The notes under the pieces are model-generated. The model was not told the DNA's origin, did not search any database, and saw only the letters and a list, made by a program, of their open reading frames with translations. Shown here piece by piece: positions 34,862 to 43,848 of a stretch of DNA of 64,000 nt. Made by a program: the position numbers and the translations under genes. Positions within the stretch are counted from its first letter, which is position 1; every line of letters begins with the position of its first letter. Origin of the DNA: Brevundimonas bacteroides DSM 4726. Lineage in GTDB: Bacteria; Pseudomonadota; Alphaproteobacteria; Caulobacterales; Caulobacteraceae. The stretch lies in the NCBI RefSeq assembly GCF_000701445.1, contig NZ_JNIX01000007.1:38501-102500 (forward strand). The letters run 5' to 3'.

Positions 34862-35898
34862 TGGCGGCCCGCATGGTCAGCAAGAAAGCCTCGGTCGACG
34901 ACGCCAAGAAGCTATCTGGGCCTGAGAAGGCGGCTGTCATCCTGCTGGCGCTCGGCGAGGATCACACGCGTCTGTGGCAGAGCCTCGACGACGACGAGGT
35001 CAAGGAAATCTCCCAGGCCATGGCCGCCTTGGGCACCGTTAGCGCCTCGGTTGTCGAGGAGCTGATGGTCGAGTTCGTGTCCGGCATGTCCGGCTCGGGC
35101 TCGGTCATGGGCAGCTTCGAGCAGACCCAGCGTCTACTCGCCTCCTTCATGCCGCCCGAGCGGGTCGAGGGCCTTATGGAGGAGATCAGAGGTCCCGCCG
35201 GCCGCACCATGTGGGACAAGCTCGGCAACGTGAACGAGGCCGTCCTCGCCAACTATCTGAAGAACGAATACCCCCAGACCGTCGCCGTCGTCCTGTCCAA
35301 GGTGAAGCCGGATCATGCCGCGCGCGTGCTGACGGCACTGCCTGAGGATTTCGCACTCGAGTGCGTCCAGCGCATGCTCCGCATGGAGCCGGTCCAGCGG
35401 GAAATCCTCGACAAGATTGAGCAGACGCTGCGCACCGAGTTCATGTCGAATCTGGCGCGCACTTCCAAGCGCGACAGCCACGAGATGATGGCCGATATCT
35501 TCAACAGCTTCGACCGTCAGACCGAGGCCCGTTTCATCGGTGCTCTGGAGGAACGCAACCGCGAGTCGGCCGAACGCATCCGCGCCCTGATGTTTGTCTT
35601 CGAGGATCTGTCCAAGCTCGATCCCGGCGGTGTCCAGACCCTGCTGCGCGCCGTCGAGAAGGACCAGCTGGGCCTGGCGCTCAAGGGCGCGTCCGAAAGC
35701 CTGCGCGAGATGTTCTTTACCAACATGTCCGAGCGCGCCGCCAAGATCATGCGCGAGGATATGGAATCGATGGGACCGGTCCGTCTGAAGGACGTCGACA
35801 CCGCCCAGATGGCCATGGTCACCGTGGCCAAGGACCTGGCAGCGCGCGGCGAGATCATGCTGGCCGGCGCGTCCGGCGACGACGAGCTGATCTACTGA
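34861..35898 (+). CDS. fliG: flagellar motor switch protein FliG
   Basis: 345 residues. N-terminal domain ([16 protein letters not shown]) binds FliF, the middle domain carries [14 protein letters not shown] [16 protein letters not shown], and the C-terminal torque domain holds the charged helix [23 protein letters not shown] that faces the stator. Length is normal. Translation is coupled to fliF (TGATG) and the stop is one base before fliH. Confidence 0.96.
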   Translation: MAARMVSKKASVDDAKKLSGPEKAAVILLALGEDHTRLWQSLDDDEVKEISQAMAALGTVSASVVEELMVEFVSGMSGSGSVMGSFEQTQRLLASFMPPERVEGLMEEIRGPAGRTMWDKLGNVNEAVLANYLKNEYPQTVAVVLSKVKPDHAARVLTALPEDFALECVQRMLRMEPVQREILDKIEQTLRTEFMSNLARTSKRDSHEMMADIFNSFDRQTEARFIGALEERNRESAERIRALMFVFEDLSKLDPGGVQTLLRAVEKDQLGLALKGASESLREMFFTNMSERAAKIMREDMESMGPVRLKDVDTAQMAMVTVAKDLAARGEIMLAGASGDDELIY

Positions 35899-35899
35899 C

Positions 35900-36562
35900 A
35901 TGAGCCAGCCCGCCCCCCTTAACGCCCGTCCCTTCGCCTTCGACACCGAGTTCGATGAGGCGGGCACGGTCGTGCGCGCCTCGAGCTTTCGTCCCGCCAA
36001 GCGCGCCTATCTCCCTGCCGAGGTCGAGGCCCTGGTCGCCCAGGCCCGGCTGGAGGCGCGCGAGGCGGCGCTGGCCGAAGCCGACAGCATCCGCGCCATG
36101 TCCCTGTCCGCGATCGGTCAGGCCCTGGCCGACGCCATGCCGACCCTGCAGCAGGTCGCCCAGACCCACCGTGAACAGTCCGCCGAACTAGCCCTGGCCG
36201 CCGCCGGAGTGATCGCGTCGGGTGCGCTGGAACGCATGCCCCACGGTCCGCTCCAATCGGCTCTCGATACGCTGGGCCAGGAGATCGACGCTACACCGCG
36301 CCTGGTGGTCCGCGCCTCCGGGCTGGACGACGAGGCTCGCGCGAAGATCGAGGCTGTGGCTGCGGATGCCGGCTTCACCGGGGCGGTCGCCTTTCGCGAC
36401 GATGCTTGCCTGCCGGTGGCCGCCTTCGCCCTCGAATGGGCCGACGGCCGCGCCGACTTCGATCCCGCCGCCGTCGCCGAACGCCTGTCGACCGCCTTGC
36501 GCTCGGCGCTGGCCGCCGAGGCCGGACACGGCGAACCCCTTTCCCCCCGGAGCAGCTTCTGA
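35900..36562 (+). CDS. fliH: flagellar assembly protein FliH/FlbE
   Basis: 220 residues at the position of the C. crescentus flbE/fliH gene. It has a Pro/Phe start, a long Ala/Glu-rich helix (about 45-110: EALVAQARLEAREAALAEAD) typical of FliH, and a C-terminal alpha/beta domain with ARSSF-type ending. FliH regulates the FliI export ATPase, which is encoded elsewhere. Similarity between FliH proteins is low, so the call leans on position and helix pattern. Confidence 0.82.
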   Translation: MSQPAPLNARPFAFDTEFDEAGTVVRASSFRPAKRAYLPAEVEALVAQARLEAREAALAEADSIRAMSLSAIGQALADAMPTLQQVAQTHREQSAELALAAAGVIASGALERMPHGPLQSALDTLGQEIDATPRLVVRASGLDDEARAKIEAVAADAGFTGAVAFRDDACLPVAAFALEWADGRADFDPAAVAERLSTALRSALAAEAGHGEPLSPRSSF

Positions 36563-36891
36563 TGGCCGACGATCTCGCGCTCGAAGAATTTCCCGAGTCC
36601 ACTGCGCTCGCGACCGTGGACGAGATGGGAGAGAAGTCCGCCGTCGATCTGGCGCCCGTGTTCGACGTGCCGGTCAACATCTCGGCCGTGCTCGGCAAGA
36701 CCCACATGACGGTCGCCCAGTTGCTCAAGCTCAACCGGGGCTCGGTGCTGGAGCTGGACCGCAAGGTCGGCGAGGCCATCGACATCTTCGTCAACAACCG
36801 CCTGGTCGCCCGCGGGGAGGTCGTCGTCGTCGAGGACCGCCTGGGCGTGACCATGACGGAAATCATCAAGACCGAGGACCAGGCCGCCTAG
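36562..36891 (+). CDS. fliN: flagellar motor switch protein FliN
   Basis: 109 residues. The SpoA/FliN domain is complete: VFDVPVNISAVLGKTHMTVAQLLKLN, GSVLELDRKVGEAIDIFVNN and LVARGEVVVVEDRLGVTMTEI. FliN forms most of the C-ring wall below FliM; fliM is not in this operon. Start overlaps the fliH stop by one base. Confidence 0.95.
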   Translation: MADDLALEEFPESTALATVDEMGEKSAVDLAPVFDVPVNISAVLGKTHMTVAQLLKLNRGSVLELDRKVGEAIDIFVNNRLVARGEVVVVEDRLGVTMTEIIKTEDQAA

Positions 36892-36929
36892 GCCTGATCG
36901 TCGATAGTAGGCTCTGAAGGAGAAGACCC

Positions 36930-38327
36930 ATGCGGCTTCTGGTGGTCGGACGGCTCAGCGGACAGCTGGCGGCGGCGGTGAAGATGGCCATGGCGCACGG
37001 CGCCAAGGTCAACCACGTCGAGCGAACGGACCAGGCGACGGAACAGCTCCGGCGCGGGCAGGGGGCCGACCTGCTGATGGTCGACTACAACCTCGACATC
37101 GGGGCCCTGATCGCGGCGAATGAGGCCGAACGTATCTTCGTGCCAGTGGTCGCCTGCGGCGTTGACAACGACGCGGAAAAGGCCGCCGCCGCCATCCGCG
37201 CCGGTGCCAAGGAGTTTATCCCCCTACCGCCCGAGGCCGACCTGATCGCGGCGGTGTTGGCGGCCGTGGCCGACGACGAACGCCCGATGATCTCGGCCGA
37301 CCCGGCCATGAAGGCGGTGACGCAGCTGGCCGACCAGGTGGCACGGTCCGAGGCCTCCATTCTGATCACCGGCGAGAGCGGCGTCGGCAAGGAGGTGATG
37401 GCGCGCTACCTGCACACCCACTCCAAGCGCGCCGAGCGGCCGTTCATCAGCGTCAACTGCGCGGCCATCCCCGACAACCTGCTGGAATCCGAGCTGTTCG
37501 GGCACGAGAAGGGGGCCTTCACCGGCGCCGTCGCCCGCCGCATCGGCAAGTTCGAGGAGGCGGACGGCGGCACCCTACTCCTGGACGAAATCTCCGAGAT
37601 GGACGCCCGGCTCCAGGCCAAGCTGCTGCGCGCCATTCAGGAGCGGGTCATCGACCGCGTCGGCGGGACCAAGCCCGTGCCGGTCAACATCCGCATCATC
37701 GCCACCTCCAACCGCGACCTGGCCAAGGCGGTCGCCGAAGGGACGTTCCGCGAGGACCTGCTCTACCGCCTGAACGTCGTGAACCTGCGCCTGCCGTCCT
37801 TGCGCGAACGGCCCGGCGACATCGCCGTGCTGGCCGATCACTTCGTCAAGAAGTACGCCGCCGCCAACGGCGTGCCGGTGCGTCCCCTGTCAGCCGACGC
37901 CCGCCGGGCGCTGGCCCTGCACCGGTGGCCCGGCAACGTGCGCGAGCTGGAAAACGCCATGCACCGGGCGGTTCTGCTGGCCGTCGGCGCCGAGATCGAC
38001 GTCGACGCCATCCGCCTGCCGGACGGCCAGCCCCTGTCGGGCGCTGTCGGCGCGTCCGTGGACGCCGGCCCCGCCGCCCGCGCGGCCCAGACGGCGGACG
38101 CGGTCAGCCGCGCCTACGTCGGCCAGACCGTCGCCCAGATGGAGAAGACCCTGATCCTCGACACCCTGGCGCATTGCCTGGGCAACCGCACGCACGCGGC
38201 CAACATCCTGGGCATCTCGATCCGCACACTGCGCAACAAGTTGAACGAATACGCCGACGAGGGCGCCTCGATCATGGCCCCCCAGACCGGCGTCGCCGGC
38301 ACCGGCTACGGCGCGAGCGCGGCCTGA
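36930..38327 (+). CDS. flbD: sigma-54-dependent flagellar regulator FlbD
   Basis: 465 residues. An N-terminal receiver-like domain (1-120) lacks the acidic pair after the first strand (LLVVGRLSGQ) though LLMVDYNLD keeps an Asp, matching the atypical FlbD receiver controlled by FliX rather than by a known kinase. The AAA+ domain is intact: GESGVGKE (Walker A), GAFTGA for sigma-54 contact, GGTLLLDEISEM (Walker B) and RWPGNVRELENAMHRA. A Fis-type helix-turn-helix ends the protein. In Caulobacter it activates late flagellar genes and represses the fliF operon. Confidence 0.94.
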   Translation: MRLLVVGRLSGQLAAAVKMAMAHGAKVNHVERTDQATEQLRRGQGADLLMVDYNLDIGALIAANEAERIFVPVVACGVDNDAEKAAAAIRAGAKEFIPLPPEADLIAAVLAAVADDERPMISADPAMKAVTQLADQVARSEASILITGESGVGKEVMARYLHTHSKRAERPFISVNCAAIPDNLLESELFGHEKGAFTGAVARRIGKFEEADGGTLLLDEISEMDARLQAKLLRAIQERVIDRVGGTKPVPVNIRIIATSNRDLAKAVAEGTFREDLLYRLNVVNLRLPSLRERPGDIAVLADHFVKKYAAANGVPVRPLSADARRALALHRWPGNVRELENAMHRAVLLAVGAEIDVDAIRLPDGQPLSGAVGASVDAGPAARAAQTADAVSRAYVGQTVAQMEKTLILDTLAHCLGNRTHAANILGISIRTLRNKLNEYADEGASIMAPQTGVAGTGYGASAA

Positions 38328-39214
38328 TGGATCGCCGGACCTTCCTGGCGGCCCTCGGTGGTCTCGGCCTGATCGGCTGCGCGCAGGACGGCGAACCTGC
38401 CCCGACGCAGGCCGTTTCCGCCACCCCCGAGCCTTTCGACCTCTCCGCCCTCGAAGCCCGCGAGGGCGGCCGCCTCGGCTTCGCGGCCAAGGATATGGGC
38501 ACGGGTCGCATGCTCGCCTGGCGCGGCGAGGAGCGGTTCGTCTACTGCTCGACTTTCAAGATGTACCTCGCGGCCGCCACTCTGCTGCGTGTCCAGGCAG
38601 GGCTGGAGCGGCTGGATCGCATGATCCCGATCACCCGCGCCGACATGGTCAATCACGCCCCGGTCACCGAGCCCGCCATCGGCTCCTCGCTCAGCGTTGA
38701 AGCCCTGATGAAGGGCACCGTCGAGGTCTCTGACAACCCCGCCGCCAATCTGCTGCTTCAGGCCATGGGCGGCATCGAGCCGATGCAGGCCTTCTATCGC
38801 GACCTCGGCGACCCCACGACCCGCGCCGACCGCTTCGAGCCGGAAATGAACCGCCTGGACGGCGAAAAGGACACCGTCCTGCCGCTGCAGTCCGTCGTCA
38901 ACATCCAGAGCCTGCTCATCGACGCCGACACGCCGCTGTCGGCTGACCACAAGGCTCTTCTGCTCAAGTGGATGACCGACACGCCCACCGGCATGGCGCG
39001 TATCAAGGCCGGTGTCCCGGCCGGCTGGACCGTGGCGCACAAGACCGGGACCGGCGGCTACGGTCCGACCAACGACATCGGCGTCCTCTATCCGCCGTCC
39101 GGCGCGCCGGTGATCGTCGCCGCCTACTACCATGCCGCCTGCGACGACCCGAAGAACGAGGGTGTGATCGCTGAGGCGACGCGGCTGGCCCTGGCTGAAC
39201 TCGGGCGGGCATGA
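38327..39214 (+). CDS. class A beta-lactamase, in the flagellar operon
   Basis: 295 residues. Signal region MDRRTFLAALGGLGLIGC has a twin-arginine-like start and a lipobox cysteine. The four class A motifs are intact: S75-T-F-K78, S135-D-N137, E171-xxx-N175 and K239-T-G241. A cysteine directly precedes the catalytic serine, as in several carbapenemase lineages, but the partner cysteine after KTG is absent. The ATG overlaps the flbD stop (TGATG) and the stop overlaps flhA (ATGA), so it is translated with the flagellar genes. The gene looks functional; the substrate range is unknown. Confidence 0.9.
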   Translation: MDRRTFLAALGGLGLIGCAQDGEPAPTQAVSATPEPFDLSALEAREGGRLGFAAKDMGTGRMLAWRGEERFVYCSTFKMYLAAATLLRVQAGLERLDRMIPITRADMVNHAPVTEPAIGSSLSVEALMKGTVEVSDNPAANLLLQAMGGIEPMQAFYRDLGDPTTRADRFEPEMNRLDGEKDTVLPLQSVVNIQSLLIDADTPLSADHKALLLKWMTDTPTGMARIKAGVPAGWTVAHKTGTGGYGPTNDIGVLYPPSGAPVIVAAYYHAACDDPKNEGVIAEATRLALAELGRA

Positions 39215-41316
39215 CCGACGCGCCCATCCTGATGAAGGACGGTTTGGCGCGCCCCTCGGGCTCGGACATCCGCGGCTGGCTGATGCGCGGCGAAGTCGGG
39301 ATGGCCGTCGGCGTGATCGGCGTCATCCTGCTCTTGATCCTGCCGGTGCCGAAGGTCCTGCTGGACCTGCTGCTGGCGATCTCGCTGGTGTCGTCGGTGC
39401 TGATCCTGATGACGGCGCTGATGATGAAGAAGCCGCTGGACTTCGCCATCTTCCCGACCGTCCTGCTGGTCTCGACCCTGTTCCGGCTGGGCCTGAACCT
39501 CGCCTCCACCCGCCTCGTCCTTAGCCACGGCCACGAGGGCCACGATGCGGCGGGTCAGGTGATCGCCGCCTTCGGCTCCCTGATGATGGGCGGAAGCTTC
39601 ATCATCGGCGTGATCATCTTCGCCATCATCCTGGTGGTGAACTTCGTCGTCATCACCAAGGGCTCGACCCGCATCGCCGAGGTCTCGGCGCGCTTCACCC
39701 TGGACTCCATGCCCGGCAAGCAGATGGCCATCGACGCCGATCTGTCGTCGGGCCTCATCACCGAGGATCAGGCCAAGCTGCGGCGCAAGGAGCTGGAGCA
39801 GGAATCGACCTTCTTCGGGGCCATGGACGGCGCGTCCAAGTTCGTGCGCGGCGACGCCGTGGCCGGCCTGGTCATCGTCTTCATCAACGTGATCGGCGGC
39901 ATCCTGATCGGAACGCTCCAGCACGACCTGCCGCTGGGCGACGCGGCCAACACCTACATTCAGCTGACCATCGGCGACGGTCTGGTGACCCAGGTCCCGG
40001 CCATCATCATCTCGATCGCCGCTGGCTTCCTGGTGTCCAAGGCAGGCGTCGAAGGTTCGGCCGACAAGGCCCTCGTCAGCCAGCTGGCCACCAATCCGGT
40101 CAGCCTGGGCATGGTGGCGGGCGCATCAGCCCTGCTGGCCGTGATCCCGGGCATGCCGATCATCCCTTTCCTGGGTCTGGCGGCGGGGGCGGGCTTCATG
40201 GCCTGGCGCCTGGGCCGGGCGAAGCTGAAGCCCGCGCCCATCGAGAACGACGCCGTCAACGCCAAGCCCAAGGAGGACGTCGAGGAACCGATCGGCACCG
40301 CGCTCACCATCGACGAGGTCAAGATCGAGCTTGGCTATTCCCTGCTCAGCCTCATCAACGACCTGGAAGGCCGCCGCCTGACCGATCAGGTCCGGGCGCT
40401 GCGCCGCGCCCTGGCCCAGGAGTTCGGCTTCGTCATGCCGAGCGTGCGCATCCTCGACAACATGCGCCTGCCGACCCAGGGCTATGCCATCCGCATCAAG
40501 GAGATGGAGGCCGGGACCGGGGAGGTGCGCCTCGGCTCGCTCATGGCGATGGACCCCGCCGGCCGCCAGGTCGAACTGCCCGGCGAACACACCAAGGAGC
40601 CCGCCTTCGGCCTGCCCGCAACATGGATCGACGAAAACCTGCGGGAAGAGGCGACATTCCGCGGCTACACCATCGTCGATCCCTCGACGGTGCTGACCAC
40701 CCACCTGACCGAGATCCTCAAGGAGAACATGGCCGACCTGCTCTCCTATGCCGAGGTGCAGAAGCTGCTGAGGGAGCTGGGTCCGGAAGAGAAGAAGCTG
40801 GTCGACGAACTTATCCCCTCGGTGGTCAGCGTGACGACGCTTCAGCGGGTGCTGCAAGCCCTGCTGCGCGAGAAGGTCTCCATCCGCGACCTCGGGGCCA
40901 TCCTCGAAGGCCTGGCCGAGGCCGCGCCGCACTCCAGCTCTGTCACCACCCTGGTCGAGCATGTCCGCACCCGCCTGGCCCGCCAGCTGTGCTGGCAGCA
41001 CAAGGCCGACGATGGTGCACTACCCATCGTCACCCTGTCGGCCGAATGGGAAGCCGCCTTCGCTGAGGCCCTGATCGGTCAGGGCGAGGACAAGCAATTG
41101 GCCATGGCCCCCAGTCGCCTGCAGGATTTTATCCGCAATGTCCGCGACGTCTTCGAGCGCATCGCCATGTCGGGCGATCAGGCCGTGCTGCTCACCGGCC
41201 CGCAGATCCGCCCGTATGTCCGTTCGATCATCGAACGCTTCCGGGGCCAGACGGTGGTGATGAGCCAGAACGAGGTCCACCCGCGGGCTCGGCTGCGGAC
41301 GCTGGGATCGGTTTAG
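39211..41316 (+). CDS. flhA: flagellar type III export gate protein FlhA
   Basis: 701 residues. The N-terminal half has about eight membrane segments, with the FHIPEP-family marks (VLLVSTLFRLGLNLASTRLVL, FVVITKGSTRIAEVSARFTLD and AIDADLSSGLITEDQAKLRR). The C-terminal cytoplasmic half (about 350-701) forms the ring that docks chaperone-substrate complexes. Translation is coupled to the beta-lactamase gene. Last gene of the operon; palindromic repeats follow the stop. Confidence 0.96.
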   Translation: MTDAPILMKDGLARPSGSDIRGWLMRGEVGMAVGVIGVILLLILPVPKVLLDLLLAISLVSSVLILMTALMMKKPLDFAIFPTVLLVSTLFRLGLNLASTRLVLSHGHEGHDAAGQVIAAFGSLMMGGSFIIGVIIFAIILVVNFVVITKGSTRIAEVSARFTLDSMPGKQMAIDADLSSGLITEDQAKLRRKELEQESTFFGAMDGASKFVRGDAVAGLVIVFINVIGGILIGTLQHDLPLGDAANTYIQLTIGDGLVTQVPAIIISIAAGFLVSKAGVEGSADKALVSQLATNPVSLGMVAGASALLAVIPGMPIIPFLGLAAGAGFMAWRLGRAKLKPAPIENDAVNAKPKEDVEEPIGTALTIDEVKIELGYSLLSLINDLEGRRLTDQVRALRRALAQEFGFVMPSVRILDNMRLPTQGYAIRIKEMEAGTGEVRLGSLMAMDPAGRQVELPGEHTKEPAFGLPATWIDENLREEATFRGYTIVDPSTVLTTHLTEILKENMADLLSYAEVQKLLRELGPEEKKLVDELIPSVVSVTTLQRVLQALLREKVSIRDLGAILEGLAEAAPHSSSVTTLVEHVRTRLARQLCWQHKADDGALPIVTLSAEWEAAFAEALIGQGEDKQLAMAPSRLQDFIRNVRDVFERIAMSGDQAVLLTGPQIRPYVRSIIERFRGQTVVMSQNEVHPRARLRTLGSV

Positions 41317-41328
41317 GCGCGACACTCA

Positions 41329-41397
41329 CCTCTCCACGCCCGCAGGGGTGTGGGGAGGACAGGCTGCGAAGCAGCCAGGAGGGGGCGACGCGGTGCC
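41329..41397 (+). repeat. bimodular palindromic element, copy 1
   Basis: An imperfect C-rich/G-rich hairpin (CCTCTCCACGCCC with GGGTGTGGGGAGG), the spacer ACAG, then GGCTGC-GAA-GCAGCC and the tail AGGAGGGGG. Located 12 bases after the flhA stop. Confidence 0.72.
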
Positions 41398-41462
41398 CGG
41401 AATTGAGGTTTTCGACGCTTAGCAGCGTCGTCGACGCCCGCCAGCCCTCAACCCCGCCGTCA

Positions 41463-41526
41463 CCTCGCCCCTTCCTGATCGCTTTGCGATCTGTCCTCCC
41501 CATCGCCCTTTGGCGATGGGGAGGTG
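41463..41526 (-). repeat. bimodular palindromic element, copy 2
   Basis: On the minus strand: CCTCCCCATCGCC, loop AAAG, GGCGATGGGGAGG (a perfect 13-bp stem, 41495-41524), spacer ACA, GATCGC-AAA-GCGATC (41477-41491), then CAGGAAGGGG. Faces copy 1. Confidence 0.75.
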
Positions 41527-41634
41527 ACGACATGCCTCTCCCCGATTACGCGACCTTCATTTGACGGTGACGGTCGTGTGCCTATGGTCGATCCGAGGCC
41601 CCTTTCGGCCGCCTGACCGGACGCTCCCCCGCCC

Positions 41635-43410
41635 ATGAAACAATTCTTCCTGACGGTGCTCGGTGTCTTCACCGGCCTGATCCTGTTCCTGGTGGTCCTG
41701 CCGATCGTGCTGATCATCGGCGCGGCCGCCACCGCCAGCCCGGCCGCGACGCCCGCCAACTCGGTACTGGAGCTGGACCTGCGTCAGGGCCTGACCGATC
41801 AGGAGAGCGACAATCCCTTCGCGGCCTTCGGCAGCTCGGGCCTGTCGGTCATGGAAGTCGTCGATGTCCTGGCCCAGGCCGAGACCGACCGGGCCGTGAA
41901 GGTCCTGCTGATCCGCCTGCCCGAGGCCGGCTTGAACCCCGCGACCGCCGACGAGCTGCGCCAGGCCGTTCGCCGCTTCCGCGCGGCGGGCAAGCCGGTG
42001 ATCGCCCACTCCCAGGGCTTTCTGCCGATCGGGACGGTCATTTCCAGCTACATGGTCGGGGCCTCGGCGTCCGAGCTGTGGATGCAGAACACCGCCAGCT
42101 TCCAGGCGACGGGCTTCTCGGCCGACAGCGTCTTCCTGGGCCGCGCCTTCGAGCGTTACGGCGTCAACGCCCAGTTCGAGCAACGCTACGAATATAAGAA
42201 CGCCGTCAATGAGTTCACCCAGTCGGACTATACCGGCCCGCACCGCGAGGCGATGACGGCCTGGATGACCTCGATCTACGACTCGGCGCTCGCCAACGCC
42301 GCCTCGGACCGCCGCGTCCAGCCGGCGGCGCTGCGGACAGCCATCGAGGCCGGCCCCTATTCGGCCCAGCAGGCGCTGTCGCTGAAGCTGATCGACAAGA
42401 TCGGCCAGGTCGAGGAAGCCGAGGCCGAGGCCAAACGCCGGGCCGGAAACGGCGCCGACATCATCGAGTTCGACGACTATGCCGAGACGAAGGGCCTGCG
42501 CACCGGCTCGGGCCGCAACGCCATCGCCATCGTCGGCGGCGAAGGCGCGATCATCACCGGCAACGGCGGCGACGCGGGCTTCGGCGGCGGCAGCTCCATC
42601 CACTCCGACCGCACGGCCGAGGCCATCTACGACGCCATCGAGGACGATGCGGTCAAGGCGATCGTCTTCCGCGTCTCCTCGCCCGGCGGTTCACCCGAGG
42701 CCTCCGAGCAAATCCTGGCCGCCGTCCGCGCGGCCAAGGCGGCGGGCAAGCCGGTGGTCGTGTCGATGGGCGAATACGCCGCGTCCGGTGGCTACTGGAT
42801 CAGCTCGGAAGCCAACTGGATCGTGGCCCAGCCCTCGACCCTGACCGGCTCGATCGGCGTCTACGGCGGCACCTTCGTCATCTCTGAGGCGCTGGGCCGC
42901 TTCGGCGTCGACCTGCGCAGCCTTTCGGTCGGCGGGGAATACGCCGACGCCTTCTCGCCGTCCGTGGCCTGGACCGAGAGCCAGCGCGCCGCCTTCTCCG
43001 CCTCCATGGACCGGACCTATGAGGAGTTTGTCCAGCGCGTCTCGACTGGCCGCCGCCTACCCGTTGCCCGCGTGCGCGAGATCGCTCGCGGCCGCGTCTG
43101 GACCGGGGCCCAGGCCCGCAGCCTGGGTCTCGTCGACCAGCTCGGCGGTCTGGCCGAAGCCATCGCCAAGGCCAGGGAGTTGGCGGAAATCCCGGCCGAT
43201 CAGTCGGTGCGCTACAAGCGCTTCCCGACCCCGCTGTCGCCGTGGGAGGCCCTGTCCGAAGCCTTCGGCGTCCAGTCCGAGGCCGCCCGTGCCCTCGTCA
43301 TGCTGGGCGGCGTCATAGCCGATCCTCAGGCGCAAGCGGTGCTTGGCGAGGTCCGGACCCAGCGCATGCGGGGCGAGGGGGCCACGGTCCTGGCCGACCG
43401 GCCGCTGTGA
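41635..43410 (+). CDS. sppA: signal peptide peptidase SppA (67-kDa type)
   Basis: 591 residues, the long tandem form. A membrane anchor spans about residues 5-30. The first half carries the general-base lysine region (EQRYEYKNAVNEFTQSDYTG) and the second half the nucleophile in VVSMGEYAASGGYWISSEAN, followed by LTGSIGVYGG. SppA digests cleaved signal peptides in the inner membrane. It is followed by two genes of the cell envelope on the same strand. Confidence 0.93.
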   Translation: MKQFFLTVLGVFTGLILFLVVLPIVLIIGAAATASPAATPANSVLELDLRQGLTDQESDNPFAAFGSSGLSVMEVVDVLAQAETDRAVKVLLIRLPEAGLNPATADELRQAVRRFRAAGKPVIAHSQGFLPIGTVISSYMVGASASELWMQNTASFQATGFSADSVFLGRAFERYGVNAQFEQRYEYKNAVNEFTQSDYTGPHREAMTAWMTSIYDSALANAASDRRVQPAALRTAIEAGPYSAQQALSLKLIDKIGQVEEAEAEAKRRAGNGADIIEFDDYAETKGLRTGSGRNAIAIVGGEGAIITGNGGDAGFGGGSSIHSDRTAEAIYDAIEDDAVKAIVFRVSSPGGSPEASEQILAAVRAAKAAGKPVVVSMGEYAASGGYWISSEANWIVAQPSTLTGSIGVYGGTFVISEALGRFGVDLRSLSVGGEYADAFSPSVAWTESQRAAFSASMDRTYEEFVQRVSTGRRLPVARVREIARGRVWTGAQARSLGLVDQLGGLAEAIAKARELAEIPADQSVRYKRFPTPLSPWEALSEAFGVQSEAARALVMLGGVIADPQAQAVLGEVRTQRMRGEGATVLADRPL

Positions 43411-43531
43411 GCCGCCCTGCGGCACACTCGCCTGTGATGCGTCCGGTCATTGACGGTTCATCCTTGTGGACCGACATTGGATGTTCAGGCGTTGGTCCGG
43501 TCCGCCGGCCTTCGCCCAGCAGGGACATGGA

Positions 43532-43846
43532 ATGACCAAAGACCGTTTCGCCTCGCTCGGCTTTCAGCACCGTCGCCATCAGGGGCTTCTGGCCCCGATC
43601 ATGTGGCTCGGCGGCGTGATCGCGACCGTGGCGGCGCTGACGGTCGGCGCGGTGCTGGCGGTCTTCACGGCCGCGGCCGTGGCGGTGATCGCGCTGTGCG
43701 CCAGCGTTCTGGTCTTCTTCGCAGGTCTGGCCATGCGGGCCCGTCGTCGCGCTTTCGTCCGTGCGCGCCGCTCCGACGACGTCATCGAGGCCGAGAAGGT
43801 CGGCGACACCTGGGTCGCCTATGGCTGGGAGCGTCACGGGCGCTGA
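43532..43846 (+). CDS. small two-helix membrane protein
   Basis: 104 residues from the ATG at 43532 with AGGGA upstream. Two hydrophobic segments (about 22-42 and 46-68) are flanked by basic loops, and a short cytoplasmic tail follows (EAEKVGDTWVAYGWERH). No named family recognised. The stop is three bases before the amidase GTG, so the two genes form an operon. Confidence 0.75.
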   Translation: MTKDRFASLGFQHRRHQGLLAPIMWLGGVIATVAALTVGAVLAVFTAAAVAVIALCASVLVFFAGLAMRARRRAFVRARRSDDVIEAEKVGDTWVAYGWERHGR

Positions 43847-43848
43847 TC

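Larger units (their letters stand above)
41317..41634. other. repeat-filled gap between flhA and sppA
   Basis: 318 bases without a gene. It contains two bimodular palindromic elements in opposite orientation with a small hairpin (CGACGC/GCGTCG, about 41418-41436) between them, then about 100 bases that must hold the sppA promoter. Confidence 0.7.

Noticed and set aside
41329..41526. CRISPR-like repeat array
   Set aside because: Only two inverted copies, no regular spacers and no cas genes; the structure is that of interspersed palindromic elements.
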